Part shown: positions 1-7,897 of the stretch, piece by piece
Position numbering within the stretch: the stretch's first letter is position 1
Layout: each line of letters opens with the position of its first letter
NCBI RefSeq assembly: GCF_900453205.1
Contig: NZ_UGQU01000001.1
Span: 62,001-126,000, forward strand
Direction of reading: 5' to 3'
Length of the DNA stretch: 64,000 nucleotides
Source of the DNA: Moraxella lacunata
GTDB taxonomy: Bacteria > Pseudomonadota > Gammaproteobacteria > Pseudomonadales > Moraxellaceae
Position numbers and translations under genes: made by a program
The notes under the pieces: generated by a model
What the model saw: only the letters and a program-made list of their open reading frames with translations
What the model was told of the DNA's origin: nothing
The model's database searches: none

Positions 1-1
1 T

Positions 2-328
2 GCTTATGCCCTGCTCGCCCTTGCCATCATCAGCGAAGTGACAGGCTCGACTTTTTTGGCAAAATCAGACGGATTTAGCAAACTCATCCCCACTTGTATC
101 ACGCTGACCTGTTTTGCCATCGCTTTTTATTTGCTGTCTCATGTCGTCAGGGTCATTCCCCTTGGCATGACCTATGCCATTTGGTCGGGCGTGGGCATTG
201 TCTTGACCGCCTTGATTGGCATATTTATCCTAAAACAGCCCTTAGATACGCCTGCCATCATCGGCATGGCTTTTATTGTGGCAGGTGTGGTGATTACGAA
301 TGTCTTTTCATCCGCCACCGCTCATTAG
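2..328 (+). CDS. SMR-family multidrug efflux protein (5' partial)
   Basis: C-terminal part of a small multidrug resistance (EmrE-type) transporter; the first codons lie outside the window. The visible protein has a first helix with ISEVTGS, which carries the conserved membrane glutamate (Glu14 of EmrE) that couples drug binding to proton antiport. The signature YAIWSGVGIVLTALIG in helix 3 and a closing helix PAIIGMAFIVAGVVITN follow. Family members are about 105-110 residues with four helices, so only a few residues are missing. A TetR regulator follows in the same direction, a common pairing for efflux genes. The TAG stop codon lies inside the inverted-repeat element that begins here. The family call is confident; the substrate is unknown. 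Confidence 0.9.
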   Translation, partial: AYALLALAIISEVTGSTFLAKSDGFSKLIPTCITLTCFAIAFYLLSHVVRVIPLGMTYAIWSGVGIVLTALIGIFILKQPLDTPAIIGMAFIVAGVVITNVFSSATAH

Positions 329-532
329 GGTGTACCCACCATTGATAACATCTTATAAAACAAGGTAAAAACTTAACGCTTTAAATCAATTTTTGCATGA
401 AAAATGGCTAAATCTTGTGGCTCGAAGTCAAAATCCTTGTTGATATTTCAATATCAACTGCGGACTTTTCCTTGAAAAACGTACGATTTCCCCTATTTTT
501 CATTGCAAATACCAATGGTAGGCACGCCCTAA
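325..532. repeat. 208-bp element with imperfect 23-bp terminal inverted repeats
   Basis: The left end TTAGGGTGTACCCACCATTG and the reverse complement of the right end (TTAGGGCGTGCCTACCATTG) match at about 19 of 23 positions. No open reading frame lies inside. The left terminus supplies the TAG stop of the efflux gene. This looks like a MITE-type non-autonomous element. I see no clear target-site duplication, so transposition is inferred. Confidence 0.5.
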
Positions 533-572
533 CTTTCAAAATTATTTTTTATTTTAACCCCAAGAGATTCTC

Positions 573-1172
573 ATGAACGACTTATTTAACGCCAACACCC
601 CCACGCCCGCACCTGATGACAAAACCAACAAACGCAAAAACAACCCCGAGCTGTTACGCCACACCATCCTAGTCTGCGCCAAAAATCTCATGCTAGATGT
701 CGGCATTGGCAATCTGTCCATGCAAAAAGTGGCGGACATGGCAGGCACGAGCAAAGGCGGACTATTTCATCATTTCAAATCCAAAGACGAACTCATCACC
801 AGCGTGGTAGAGCTGTTCATCGCCCAAATCAACACCGCCATATTAGCCGACATGGACGCACACCCCACCGAGATGGGAGCGTTTACCAAAGCCTATGCAC
901 GGGTAATGTTTGACAACCAAGAGATTGGACTACAAAGCGACTGGGCGGGACTTATCCGAGCGATGACCGCTGACAGCCAGATGAATGAGTTGTGGATAAG
1001 TTGGCTCGCCCAAAAAATCAAAACCCACGCAAGCACCGACAGCGACCCACGTCTGTCTGTCATACGCTGTGCTGTGGACGGGGCGTGGCTCAATAACATC
1101 CCCCATGATGAACTGCCTGCCATGCGAACGTATCTGCTGGCATTGGCAGATGATGTTTCGCCAAATCTTTAA
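573..1172 (+). CDS. TetR/AcrR-family transcriptional regulator
   Basis: A 199-residue regulator. The N-terminal helix-turn-helix is at about residues 28-75, with LSMQKVADMAGTSKGGLFHHF being a typical TetR recognition-helix region followed by KSKDELI. The C-terminal ligand-binding domain (about residues 80-195) is helical and of TetR_C type. An unusually long, Pro/Asn/Lys-rich, probably disordered N-terminal extension of about 25 residues precedes the DNA-binding domain. The gene follows the SMR efflux gene on the same strand, so local control of efflux is a reasonable inference, but no operator could be identified. The ATG at 573 follows an AAGAGATT sequence. Confidence 0.88.
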   Translation: MNDLFNANTPTPAPDDKTNKRKNNPELLRHTILVCAKNLMLDVGIGNLSMQKVADMAGTSKGGLFHHFKSKDELITSVVELFIAQINTAILADMDAHPTEMGAFTKAYARVMFDNQEIGLQSDWAGLIRAMTADSQMNELWISWLAQKIKTHASTDSDPRLSVIRCAVDGAWLNNIPHDELPAMRTYLLALADDVSPNL

Positions 1173-1218
1173 AATCATGACAAGCTCAATGATATGCGAA
1201 CGCTAAGGATAACACCAT

Positions 1219-1245
1219 TAAAAAAGGGCGTGATGAGCACGCCCT
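1219..1245 (-). terminator. Rho-independent terminator
   Basis: Stem AGGGCGTG/CACGCCCT with loop ATGAG. Read on the minus strand it is followed by a run of six T, so it ends transcription of the minus-strand gene at 1305-1865. Confidence 0.75.
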
Positions 1246-1304
1246 CACAAGCCTGTGGCAAATATCAAATTCGTTAGCCATAAAGCCAAAATCAGACAGA
1301 CCTA

Positions 1305-1865
1305 TCAACCTGCCGATACCGCCACATCATAATTGGCAAAGACTTCGGTGAGCTTTTTTATGTCGTCATCATTGTTATGAACCAGTAGAAAAAAGGCATT
1401 TTCATGTGAGCCAAGCTCCACCAATTTTAGCCCATGTCCTGCTAATTGTTCATTAAAATAGTTAAAAAACAGCTCACGCATGGCCTCAAATCGTGCCATC
1501 TCTTTTTGTATCATGGCATCAAACATCATGTTAATGTCAGTACCATCAAAATCATCGTCCTCATCATCGTCATCGCCACATATTTGGGCATAATGCTCCA
1601 AAAACTCATCTTCAATGGCAATGCCACGCTGTTTTATCAAAGCGAATTTATCAAAATCCAAATAAGGCTCTTTCCACTCCATGTATTCCATAAATTGCCC
1701 ATCGGCAGGGGTTTGATAGTTATTATCGCTGTCCCAACCCAGCACAGGAAACAGCACATCCGCCACCAAATCACATTTGCCATCATAACCAATGCCATCT
1801 AGTAACGATATCGGCACACTTGCACACTGCTGTAATACTTCTTTGATGTTGGTCAAATCAGACAT
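1305..1865 (-). CDS. Hypothetical acidic cytoplasmic protein, 186 aa
   Basis: I do not recognise this protein. It is strongly acidic, with a CGDDDDEDDDFDGTD stretch at about residues 94-109, and has no signal peptide or membrane segment. The C-terminal third has an alternating pattern ending in FFLLVHNNDDDIKKL, suggestive of a small alpha/beta fold. It appears monocistronic: a terminator lies 60 bp downstream, and the permease gene upstream on the same strand ends in its own terminator. A Fur-like or other operator was not found, although the start is preceded by a short AT-rich leader. Confidence 0.6.
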   Translation of the reverse strand: MSDLTNIKEVLQQCASVPISLLDGIGYDGKCDLVADVLFPVLGWDSDNNYQTPADGQFMEYMEWKEPYLDFDKFALIKQRGIAIEDEFLEHYAQICGDDDDEDDDFDGTDINMMFDAMIQKEMARFEAMRELFFNYFNEQLAGHGLKLVELGSHENAFFLLVHNNDDDIKKLTEVFANYDVAVSAG

Positions 1866-1964
1866 AAATTTACTCCCAGTTAATATTTAAAAACGATTCT
1901 CATTGTAGCATGGTAACTACTGCTTGTAAACCCATCAAGCCATCAATGCCATTAATAACACCAA

Positions 1965-2000
1965 CAAAAAACCATTCACCGCATGGCAAATGGTTTTTTG
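1965..2000. terminator. Bidirectional Rho-independent terminator
   Basis: Perfect 12-bp stem CAAAAAACCATT/AATGGTTTTTTG flanking a 12-nt loop. A-run and T-run on opposite sides allow use on either strand. It follows the end of the permease gene read leftward. Confidence 0.8.
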
Positions 2001-2018
2001 TTGTTACCACACCCAAAT

Positions 2019-3332
2019 CTAAATGGCATAACCCAACGCATAGAACGCCACCAAGGCAATGGCAATGATGACCGTACCGATGTTAAGCTTTTTAAACTCA
2101 CCAGAGATGACACGACCCAGCACGAGCGAGCCAAAGCCTAACATGATACCTGTGACGATGTTCGCAGTCAAAACAATAAACACCGCACAAATAAGTCCGC
2201 TCATCGCCTCCACAAAGTCATCAAAATCCAGTTTTGAGACGTTACTTAGCATGAGTAGTCCCACATACATGAGTGCAGGGGCGGTGGCATAGTTTGGCAC
2301 CAAAAATGCCAATGGCTGAAAGAACAGCATGAGCAAGAACAGACCACCCACGACCACTGCCGTCAGCCCCGTCTTGCCACCGACCGCCGTACCCGCCGCC
2401 GACTCGATGTATACCGCCGCAGGGGCGGTACCGAACACACCCGACATGAGTGATGACACCGAGTCTGCCGTGAGAGCCTTACCGCCACCCACGATTTGCC
2501 CGTCTTTGTCAATGAGACCCGCCTGCCCTGCCACCGCACGAATCGTCCCTGTGGCATCAAACACCGCCGTCATGACAAGGGCAAACACCGCAGGCAACAC
2601 CGCCGCATTTAACGCTCCCATGATATCCATCGCCCCAAACAACGACTCATCGCCAAAACTTGGCAGTTTAAAAATAGAACCGCCAAATTTGACATTCGGG
2701 TCAAAAATCAGTCCGATGATGGTAATGGCGATAATTACCCATAGGATACCGCCCTTGACCTGACGTTTTTCAAGACCGACAATCGCCGCCAGACCGATGA
2801 GCGACATGATGACCCCAAAGGAGGTAAACTCGCCCATCTTGACAGGCAGTCCTGCGTCATTTTTGATGACAAGCCCCACGCCATTGGCAGCGATGAGTAG
2901 CAAAAATAAGCCAATGCCAATCCCTGCCCCGTGAGCGATGGAACTGGGTAGGTTCTTTAAAATCCACGCCCGAATGCCTGTGACCGATATCAGCGTAAAC
3001 AGCAACCCCATTAAAAAAATCGCCCCTAAGGCGACAGGAATGCTAATGCCTTGACCCAGCACCAAGCTAAACGCAGTAAATGCCGTCAAGCTAATGGCAC
3101 AGCCGATTGCCATTGGCACATTGGCAAATACGCCAATCAAAATAGAACCAAACCCTGCCACCAAACACGTGGCGATAAAGACCGACTCGGCAGGAAAGCC
3201 AGCATCAGCGAGCATCCCTGGCACGACAATCACCGAATACACCATCGCCAAAAACGTGGTCAAGCCCGCGATGACTTCTTGGCGTACCGTTGAGCCACGT
3301 TCATTGATGTTAAAAAAAGAAAGCAAAGACAT
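2019..3332 (-). CDS. NCS2-family purine (adenine/guanine/hypoxanthine) permease, AzgA-like
   Basis: A 437-residue polytopic membrane protein of the AzgA/GhxP branch of nucleobase:cation symporter 2. The N-terminus contains the family hallmark [25 protein letters not shown] later half contains [19 protein letters not shown] and the [22 protein letters not shown] segment, matching the substrate-binding helices 8-10 in this family. Length is normal (about 430-450). It imports purine bases by proton symport at the inner membrane. The gene stands alone, with a terminator at its 3' end and a divergent peroxiredoxin gene upstream. No purine riboswitch is evident in the 200-bp upstream region. Confidence 0.92.
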   Translation of the reverse strand: MSLLSFFNINERGSTVRQEVIAGLTTFLAMVYSVIVVPGMLADAGFPAESVFIATCLVAGFGSILIGVFANVPMAIGCAISLTAFTAFSLVLGQGISIPVALGAIFLMGLLFTLISVTGIRAWILKNLPSSIAHGAGIGIGLFLLLIAANGVGLVIKNDAGLPVKMGEFTSFGVIMSLIGLAAIVGLEKRQVKGGILWVIIAITIIGLIFDPNVKFGGSIFKLPSFGDESLFGAMDIMGALNAAVLPAVFALVMTAVFDATGTIRAVAGQAGLIDKDGQIVGGGKALTADSVSSLMSGVFGTAPAAVYIESAAGTAVGGKTGLTAVVVGGLFLLMLFFQPLAFLVPNYATAPALMYVGLLMLSNVSKLDFDDFVEAMSGLICAVFIVLTANIVTGIMLGFGSLVLGRVISGEFKKLNIGTVIIAIALVAFYALGYAI

Positions 3333-3532
3333 AAATCGCCTTATCTTAAATTGCTCAAAAAATAGCGAGTAATTTTACCGTATAATTACAATTTTTACAA
3401 ATATTAACGAAAATTTTTTTATGACATATGCCTTGTTTTATGATTGGTAATTTAGGCAATTTTTGGGTAAAATAGGCGGATTATCTTATTATCTTTTACC
3501 CTACTTAAATTCTTAAATTGCAAAATACCATC

Positions 3533-4030
3533 ATGAAAAATTCCCAAGAAAATATCCACCTACCCAATTTTCATGTTCATCTGGTGCGTCAGCATGATGA
3601 TGGCTTTATTAATGAAGACATTGATTTGGCAGAGTATATTGGTACCTATGGCAAAGGCTTGATTTTGTATTTTTATCCCAAAGACAACACCCAAGGATGT
3701 AGCGTGCAGGCGAGCGACTTTACCGCCTTGTCCGATGAATTTGCCAAACTTGGCTATGTGGTGCTTGGTGTGTCTCGTGATGGCGTACGCTCGCATCAGA
3801 ATTTTATCAGCAAAAAAGAGCTGGGCATTGGGCTTATCAGCGACCCTGATGAGGTGCTGTGCCAGCATTTTGATGTCATCAAAGAAAAAATGATGTACGG
3901 CAAAACCCACCTAGGCGTGGTGCGTTCGACGTTCGTGTTTGACAAAACAGGGGAGATGGTCGCAAGTTTTCGCAACATCAAAGCCAAAGAACACGCCAAC
4001 GCTCTACTGGACTTTTTAAAAACCCTATGA
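3533..4030 (+). CDS. bcp: Thiol peroxidase, Bcp-type peroxiredoxin
   Basis: A thioredoxin-fold peroxiredoxin of about 165 residues that reduces peroxides in the cytoplasm. The active site is YFYPKDNTQGCSVQASDF: the conserved Pro, Thr and peroxidatic Cys (PxxxTxxC) are present. Bcp proteins usually have TPGCT, and TQGCS is a mild variation. Resolving chemistry cannot be read off, since the usual second Cys five residues on is absent. Another cysteine lies near VLCQHFDV. I chose the ATG at 3533 because the TTG five codons upstream has no better ribosome site. The 3' end overlaps the following glycosyltransferase by ATGA, implying translational coupling. Confidence 0.87.
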   Translation: MKNSQENIHLPNFHVHLVRQHDDGFINEDIDLAEYIGTYGKGLILYFYPKDNTQGCSVQASDFTALSDEFAKLGYVVLGVSRDGVRSHQNFISKKELGIGLISDPDEVLCQHFDVIKEKMMYGKTHLGVVRSTFVFDKTGEMVASFRNIKAKEHANALLDFLKTL

Positions 4031-5235
4031 AAGTCATGCACTTATCATCATCGTTAAAGCACGATGAATCCGAACGGGGTATTTTTGCCATCACGCATGC
4101 CCTATCCAAAGCAGGGCATGAATCCGTGGTTATCGGCTCTGCCACCACCGATGATGAGCTTGTACTTCGCTTGCTTCGTGATGACACCGAGTATTATCGC
4201 ATTCCCATGGCAAAAAAATCGTGGCTGTCATTGGTACATGTCCTAAAACTTAGACGACTCATCAGTGAACACGAGCCCGACATCGTACACATCCATTCTC
4301 GCACGCCTGCATGGGTGCTACATTGGGCAATCCGTCCGCTACCTGACGACAAAAAACCCAAAATCGTGGCGACCATCTATGGCTTTTATCCATTTAACAA
4401 CTACGGCAAAGCCCTGTTTTTCTCTGACGTCATCATCAGTGCATCTCGCAGTATTGACAAATATCTCAAAGAAAAACTCGCCATCAAAAAAGAAGAATAC
4501 AACATCCAAGAATTCCCCTTTAAAATCGTCTGCGTCCGCCGTGGCGTGGACACTCGCAAATACCCCTATCGCCATCATGCATCCGTGCATTGGCTTCATG
4601 GCGTGTTTGCCGAATATCCCGAACTTGAACACAAAAAATGGCTCGTATTTCCCACACCTGTCGGACATGAATACGGTCAAGACTGGCTTGTGGATATTTT
4701 GGGCAACTTACAAGAAAAATTCCCAAGCATCCACGCCATCATCATGGAAGATGATTTGGCAAACGCCACCGACCAAGACGTCGCCCACGAAGAATTTGTC
4801 CAACGCCTGCACGCTTTGGGACTAAACAGCCGTGTGACGTTCATCGGACGGCGACCCCCCGACATGAAAGAATGGCTGTCATCTGCCAATGTGGTGCTTG
4901 CCCTTGCCGAACGCCCCGAGAGTATTGGCATTACCGCCATTCAAGCGATACATCTTGGCACGCCTGTCATCGGTTGGGCAAAGGGGGCATTTGCCGACAT
5001 CCTACAAACCACCTATCCCCAAGGACTGGTCAAAGAAGAGACCGCCCTTGCTCTGTGCAAAAACATCAAATTCCACCTACAAAACAAAACTCGCCCCCCA
5101 ATGACGCACGAATACACCATCGAGCAGATGACTGCTGAGACTTTGGCGGTGTATCAGTCGCTCGTGCCAGACTGTCATTTGGTTGATAAAGATAGGCATG
5201 ATAATCTGGTCTGTGTCAAAGCCGAAAGTGCCTAA
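4027..5235 (+). CDS. Glycosyltransferase family 4-like protein (probable surface glycan synthesis)
   Basis: A 402-residue GT-B fold enzyme. The N-terminal Rossmann half starts MKVMHLSSSL with SERGIFAITHALSKAGHE, and has PDIVHIHSRTPAW at about residues 83-96. The C-terminal donor-binding half contains RVTFIGRRPPDMKEWLSSANVVLALAERPESIGITAIQAI, where the ERPESIGITAIQA segment corresponds to the EX7E motif of GT4 enzymes that contacts the nucleotide sugar. No signal peptide or membrane helix is seen, so it would act at the cytoplasmic face of the membrane. The start overlaps the bcp stop (ATGA). Lipo-oligosaccharide or glycolipid synthesis is a likely role but the acceptor is unknown. Confidence 0.85.
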   Translation: MKVMHLSSSLKHDESERGIFAITHALSKAGHESVVIGSATTDDELVLRLLRDDTEYYRIPMAKKSWLSLVHVLKLRRLISEHEPDIVHIHSRTPAWVLHWAIRPLPDDKKPKIVATIYGFYPFNNYGKALFFSDVIISASRSIDKYLKEKLAIKKEEYNIQEFPFKIVCVRRGVDTRKYPYRHHASVHWLHGVFAEYPELEHKKWLVFPTPVGHEYGQDWLVDILGNLQEKFPSIHAIIMEDDLANATDQDVAHEEFVQRLHALGLNSRVTFIGRRPPDMKEWLSSANVVLALAERPESIGITAIQAIHLGTPVIGWAKGAFADILQTTYPQGLVKEETALALCKNIKFHLQNKTRPPMTHEYTIEQMTAETLAVYQSLVPDCHLVDKDRHDNLVCVKAESA

Positions 5236-5367
5236 AAATCATGGGTTTGCAAGTTATTTTTTCACGGAGCGTTTACAGGCGTTTTAAAATTATTTATAAT
5301 CGGTTTTGTAGATTATTTGGTTTTATAAAAATAATCTACCTTTTTATTGGTTATATAAGGCTGTTTT

Positions 5368-6075
5368 ATGAAAAAACTAAGCAAGCTTGGCAAAATCGCC
5401 CTAACATCTGTCCTATCAGCAACCCTGCTATCAGGCTGTGCAACCAGTGCATTGTTAGAAAAGGACTCAGGCGGTACTTACACCACCACCCAAAAGAGGG
5501 TACTAACCAATGACGTCGTTGTGGCATTTGGTAAGCCGTCATTAAAGCTACCCAATATCCCATCGGATGCGGTCGTGATTGTCGGTCAGCGTAACAGCTA
5601 TGTGTTGGTTGAAGGCGGGACTCGCTTTAACAATCTCATCACTCGCCTTGACCCACGCTACATCAATCTTACCAAAGGCTTGGACTTTTATTCTGCCAAT
5701 AATGACGGCAGTTTTACCGGTGAGCTTGCCTTTAAATACACCAAGCTAAAAGCCGAAGTGACCAACGAAGAGCTAAACTTCTTTTTACAAAATGGCGTCA
5801 AAGAGTGCACCAATCACAGCGAATCGAATCTTGGGGCTCAAAGCTACTGCTTTGATATTCCCCTAAAAGGTCACACCTATCCTGCCGTGAGCAACCAGTC
5901 TAGCCTAAAAGCACTGAGTAAAGCCTACCCTGTCACCATCTACACCAACGAGCAAACCACGGCTTACCGTGAAGGGCAAAGCAGTTCTGTTGAAAAATTG
6001 GTGCTGTTTCCTTTCGCCGCTGCTTTTGATGTAGTCACCTTGCCACTGCAAATCATCGGGCAAATTTTTGACTGA
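5368..6075 (+). CDS. Predicted outer-membrane or inner-membrane lipoprotein, 235 aa
   Basis: Starts MKKLSKLGKIALTSVLSATL and has a lipobox LLSGC at residues 21-25, so signal peptidase II cleavage and lipidation of Cys25 are expected. The mature part is soluble with cysteines near KECTNH and QSYCFD that could form a disulfide. The C-terminus FPFAAAFDVVTLPLQIIGQ resembles the hydrophobic C-terminal motif of small YceK/YidQ-like lipoproteins, which I note as a resemblance only. The gene is followed by a strong terminator and appears monocistronic. Confidence 0.72.
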   Translation: MKKLSKLGKIALTSVLSATLLSGCATSALLEKDSGGTYTTTQKRVLTNDVVVAFGKPSLKLPNIPSDAVVIVGQRNSYVLVEGGTRFNNLITRLDPRYINLTKGLDFYSANNDGSFTGELAFKYTKLKAEVTNEELNFFLQNGVKECTNHSESNLGAQSYCFDIPLKGHTYPAVSNQSSLKALSKAYPVTIYTNEQTTAYREGQSSSVEKLVLFPFAAAFDVVTLPLQIIGQIFD

Positions 6076-6095
6076 TATTAAAGTTTATGGTTGAT

Positions 6096-6127
6096 AAATA
6101 GGACGTATTTGGGTGCGTCCTATTTTT
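6096..6127 (+). terminator. Rho-independent terminator
   Basis: Stem AAATAGGACG/CGTCCTATTT followed by a T-run; it lies 20 bp after the lipoprotein stop. Confidence 0.85.
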
Positions 6128-6224
6128 GTGGATAATTGCTCTGTGATGATGATTGCCATAGGAAAAACATAGAAGTCATGATAAAATACGCCTTTTGCCA
6201 TGACAATGACATCAAGGACATCTT

Positions 6225-6854
6225 GTGGATACCGAACTCATCAAAATCATTCTTGCCTTTGTGGTGCTGATAAATCCGTTTAGTGCCTTGGGGCTTTTTT
6301 TAAACATAACCAAAGGTTATCCTGCCAAAGACCGCCAAAAAGTCGCCCAAATCGCCTGTGTGACGGTGTTTGTGGGTATTGCTTTTTTTACCATTTTAGG
6401 TGAGAGCCTGCTAAAAGTGCTGGGCATTTCGGTGGGGTCGTTTCAGGTAGCAGGTGGGATTTTGGTATTCTTGATTGCCATTAACATGATGAATGGCGGT
6501 GGCAACCCTGTCAAGCCCAACGAAGAAGAAGTGGAAGTGAGCTCATCCTTGACAGCGTCAGCGGTCGTGCCTCTTGCTATCCCGATGATGATAGGGCCAG
6601 GCGGTATCTCAACGGTCATCATTTATTCCAGCCAAGTCAAAGGCGTGTTTGAAGTAGGCATGATTTTGGCGGCGGGGCTGTGCATTAGTATGTTTTGTTA
6701 TGCATCACTCATGGCGGCAGGTAAAATCAGTCGCTTTTTGGGTGATACAGGGCTTAACATCCTAAGTCGTATCATGGGCATGCTACTTGCGGCGGTGGCG
6801 ATTGAGATTTTGATTAATGGACTTAGAACCTTATTTCCACAGCTGATGAGCTAA
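6225..6854 (+). CDS. MarC/YhcE-family integral membrane protein (UPF0056)
   Basis: A 209-residue protein with six predicted hydrophobic segments. The N-terminus has VVLINPFSALGLFLNIT and a mid-protein VPLAIPMMIGPGGISTVIIY, both MarC-family hallmarks. Despite the name, the family's function is not established, and a former link to the mar antibiotic-resistance regulon in E. coli is not supported. The start is a GTG at 6225 with AAGGA eight bases upstream. Downstream is the DUF1345 membrane gene in the same direction, about 20-75 bp away depending on its start. Confidence 0.87.
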   Translation: MDTELIKIILAFVVLINPFSALGLFLNITKGYPAKDRQKVAQIACVTVFVGIAFFTILGESLLKVLGISVGSFQVAGGILVFLIAINMMNGGGNPVKPNEEEVEVSSSLTASAVVPLAIPMMIGPGGISTVIIYSSQVKGVFEVGMILAAGLCISMFCYASLMAAGKISRFLGDTGLNILSRIMGMLLAAVAIEILINGLRTLFPQLMS

Positions 6855-6874
6855 GCACGCTACAAAAAGCAAAC

Positions 6875-7798
6875 ATGATAAAACAAGGCTTGTGTTATAA
6901 TTTTTGCCTTTTTGCTTGTTTGAACATACCCATGCCAATATTTAACATCAAAACTCCCAAAAAAGGCACCTTGCTTTATAAAATCTATGACTTTTTTCGG
7001 GATAACATTAACCTTGCTATTTCAATCATTGTCGCTATTTGTGTGTATTTTTCTTTGTCTGATGTGCGTTTTTTAAAGCGGTTTGTGCCAAGCATTAACA
7101 TGGAGACGGTGTATTTGTTGGCGTGGGACAGCTTTTTGGTAGCGTATTTGCTACTGGCACTTAGAATGTTCATTACAACGAACTCCGAAGACATCAAAAA
7201 ACGAGCTCATGAGCAGTATGAACGCAAACGCATCATGCTTATTTTGATACTAATCACGTCTTTTATTAGTATGATTGCCATTATTAATGAGATGCGTATC
7301 AGTGCTCAGTATGAAGGTTGGCTCTCTACCTTACATGTTTGCATCACTTTTGGTACGCTCATTGTCTCATGGTTGTTTATCCATACTTTGTTTGCCTTGT
7401 AGGTATTGTTAATTGAGTATACTTTTCTAGAAAGCCGTTCGTGGTGAGCTTGTCGAACCATAACGGTTTTCCTAGACTTCGACAAGCTCAGTCCGAACGG
7501 AAAACCTTAAAATCTATCTTTATTTAACAATACCGCCTTGTATTATGCCCATGGTTATTATGATGCCACTCATGACGATAAATATCCGCTTGATTTTCCT
7601 TATGAAAACAACCCTGATTATTGGGATTTTTTGTATTTTGCGTTGGGTATTGGGGCGACAGGGGGCGTGCCTGATGTCTCATTTACCAGTAAAAAACTCC
7701 GTCGTGTGGGGACGTTTCATAGTGTATTGTCCTTTTTCTTTAATACGGCAGTGTTGTCGCTGGTGATGGAGATGATGGGGTCGCTGGTTTCGCCATAA
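6875..7798 (+). pseudogene. DUF1345-family membrane protein, split by a 133-bp element
   Basis: Two reading frames encode the two halves of one DUF1345 protein. The left half ends ...LFIHTLFAL at 7402 and the right half resumes YYAHGYYDATHDDKYP. Removing the inserted element and one copy of the 8-bp target duplication (GCCTTGTA) rejoins the frame as HTLFALYYAHGYY, the conserved HTxFAxxYAHxYY motif of the family. The right half contains DFLYFALGIGAT and the SDV-like region GVPDVSFTSKKLRR. Four hydrophobic segments lie in the left half. The left half ends in a TAG formed at the junction, so the protein loses its conserved C-terminal third and is probably non-functional. An alternative start is the ATG at 6932. 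Confidence 0.85.
7402..7534 (+). mobile_element. 133-bp MITE-like element, copy 1
   Basis: Terminal inverted repeats GGTATTGTTAA/TTAACAATACC and 8-bp target duplications GCCTTGTA on both sides (7394-7401 and 7535-7542). The interior contains two copies of a palindromic core around GAGCTTGTCGAA. No coding capacity of its own. It interrupts the DUF1345 gene. Confidence 0.93.
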
Positions 7799-7897
7799 AA
7801 TGATTTAATGTGATGAAATGGGTGTGAAAATTGGTAGAGAATTTTGCCAAAATGTTGTATCATAAAGAGTTTTTGTGATTTTAAAAAGTGATGTATT

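Noticed and set aside
5241-5513. A 90-residue plus-strand gene before the lipoprotein
   Set aside because: It overlaps the lipoprotein signal peptide in another frame and has no ribosome site; the lipoprotein with a clear lipobox is preferred.
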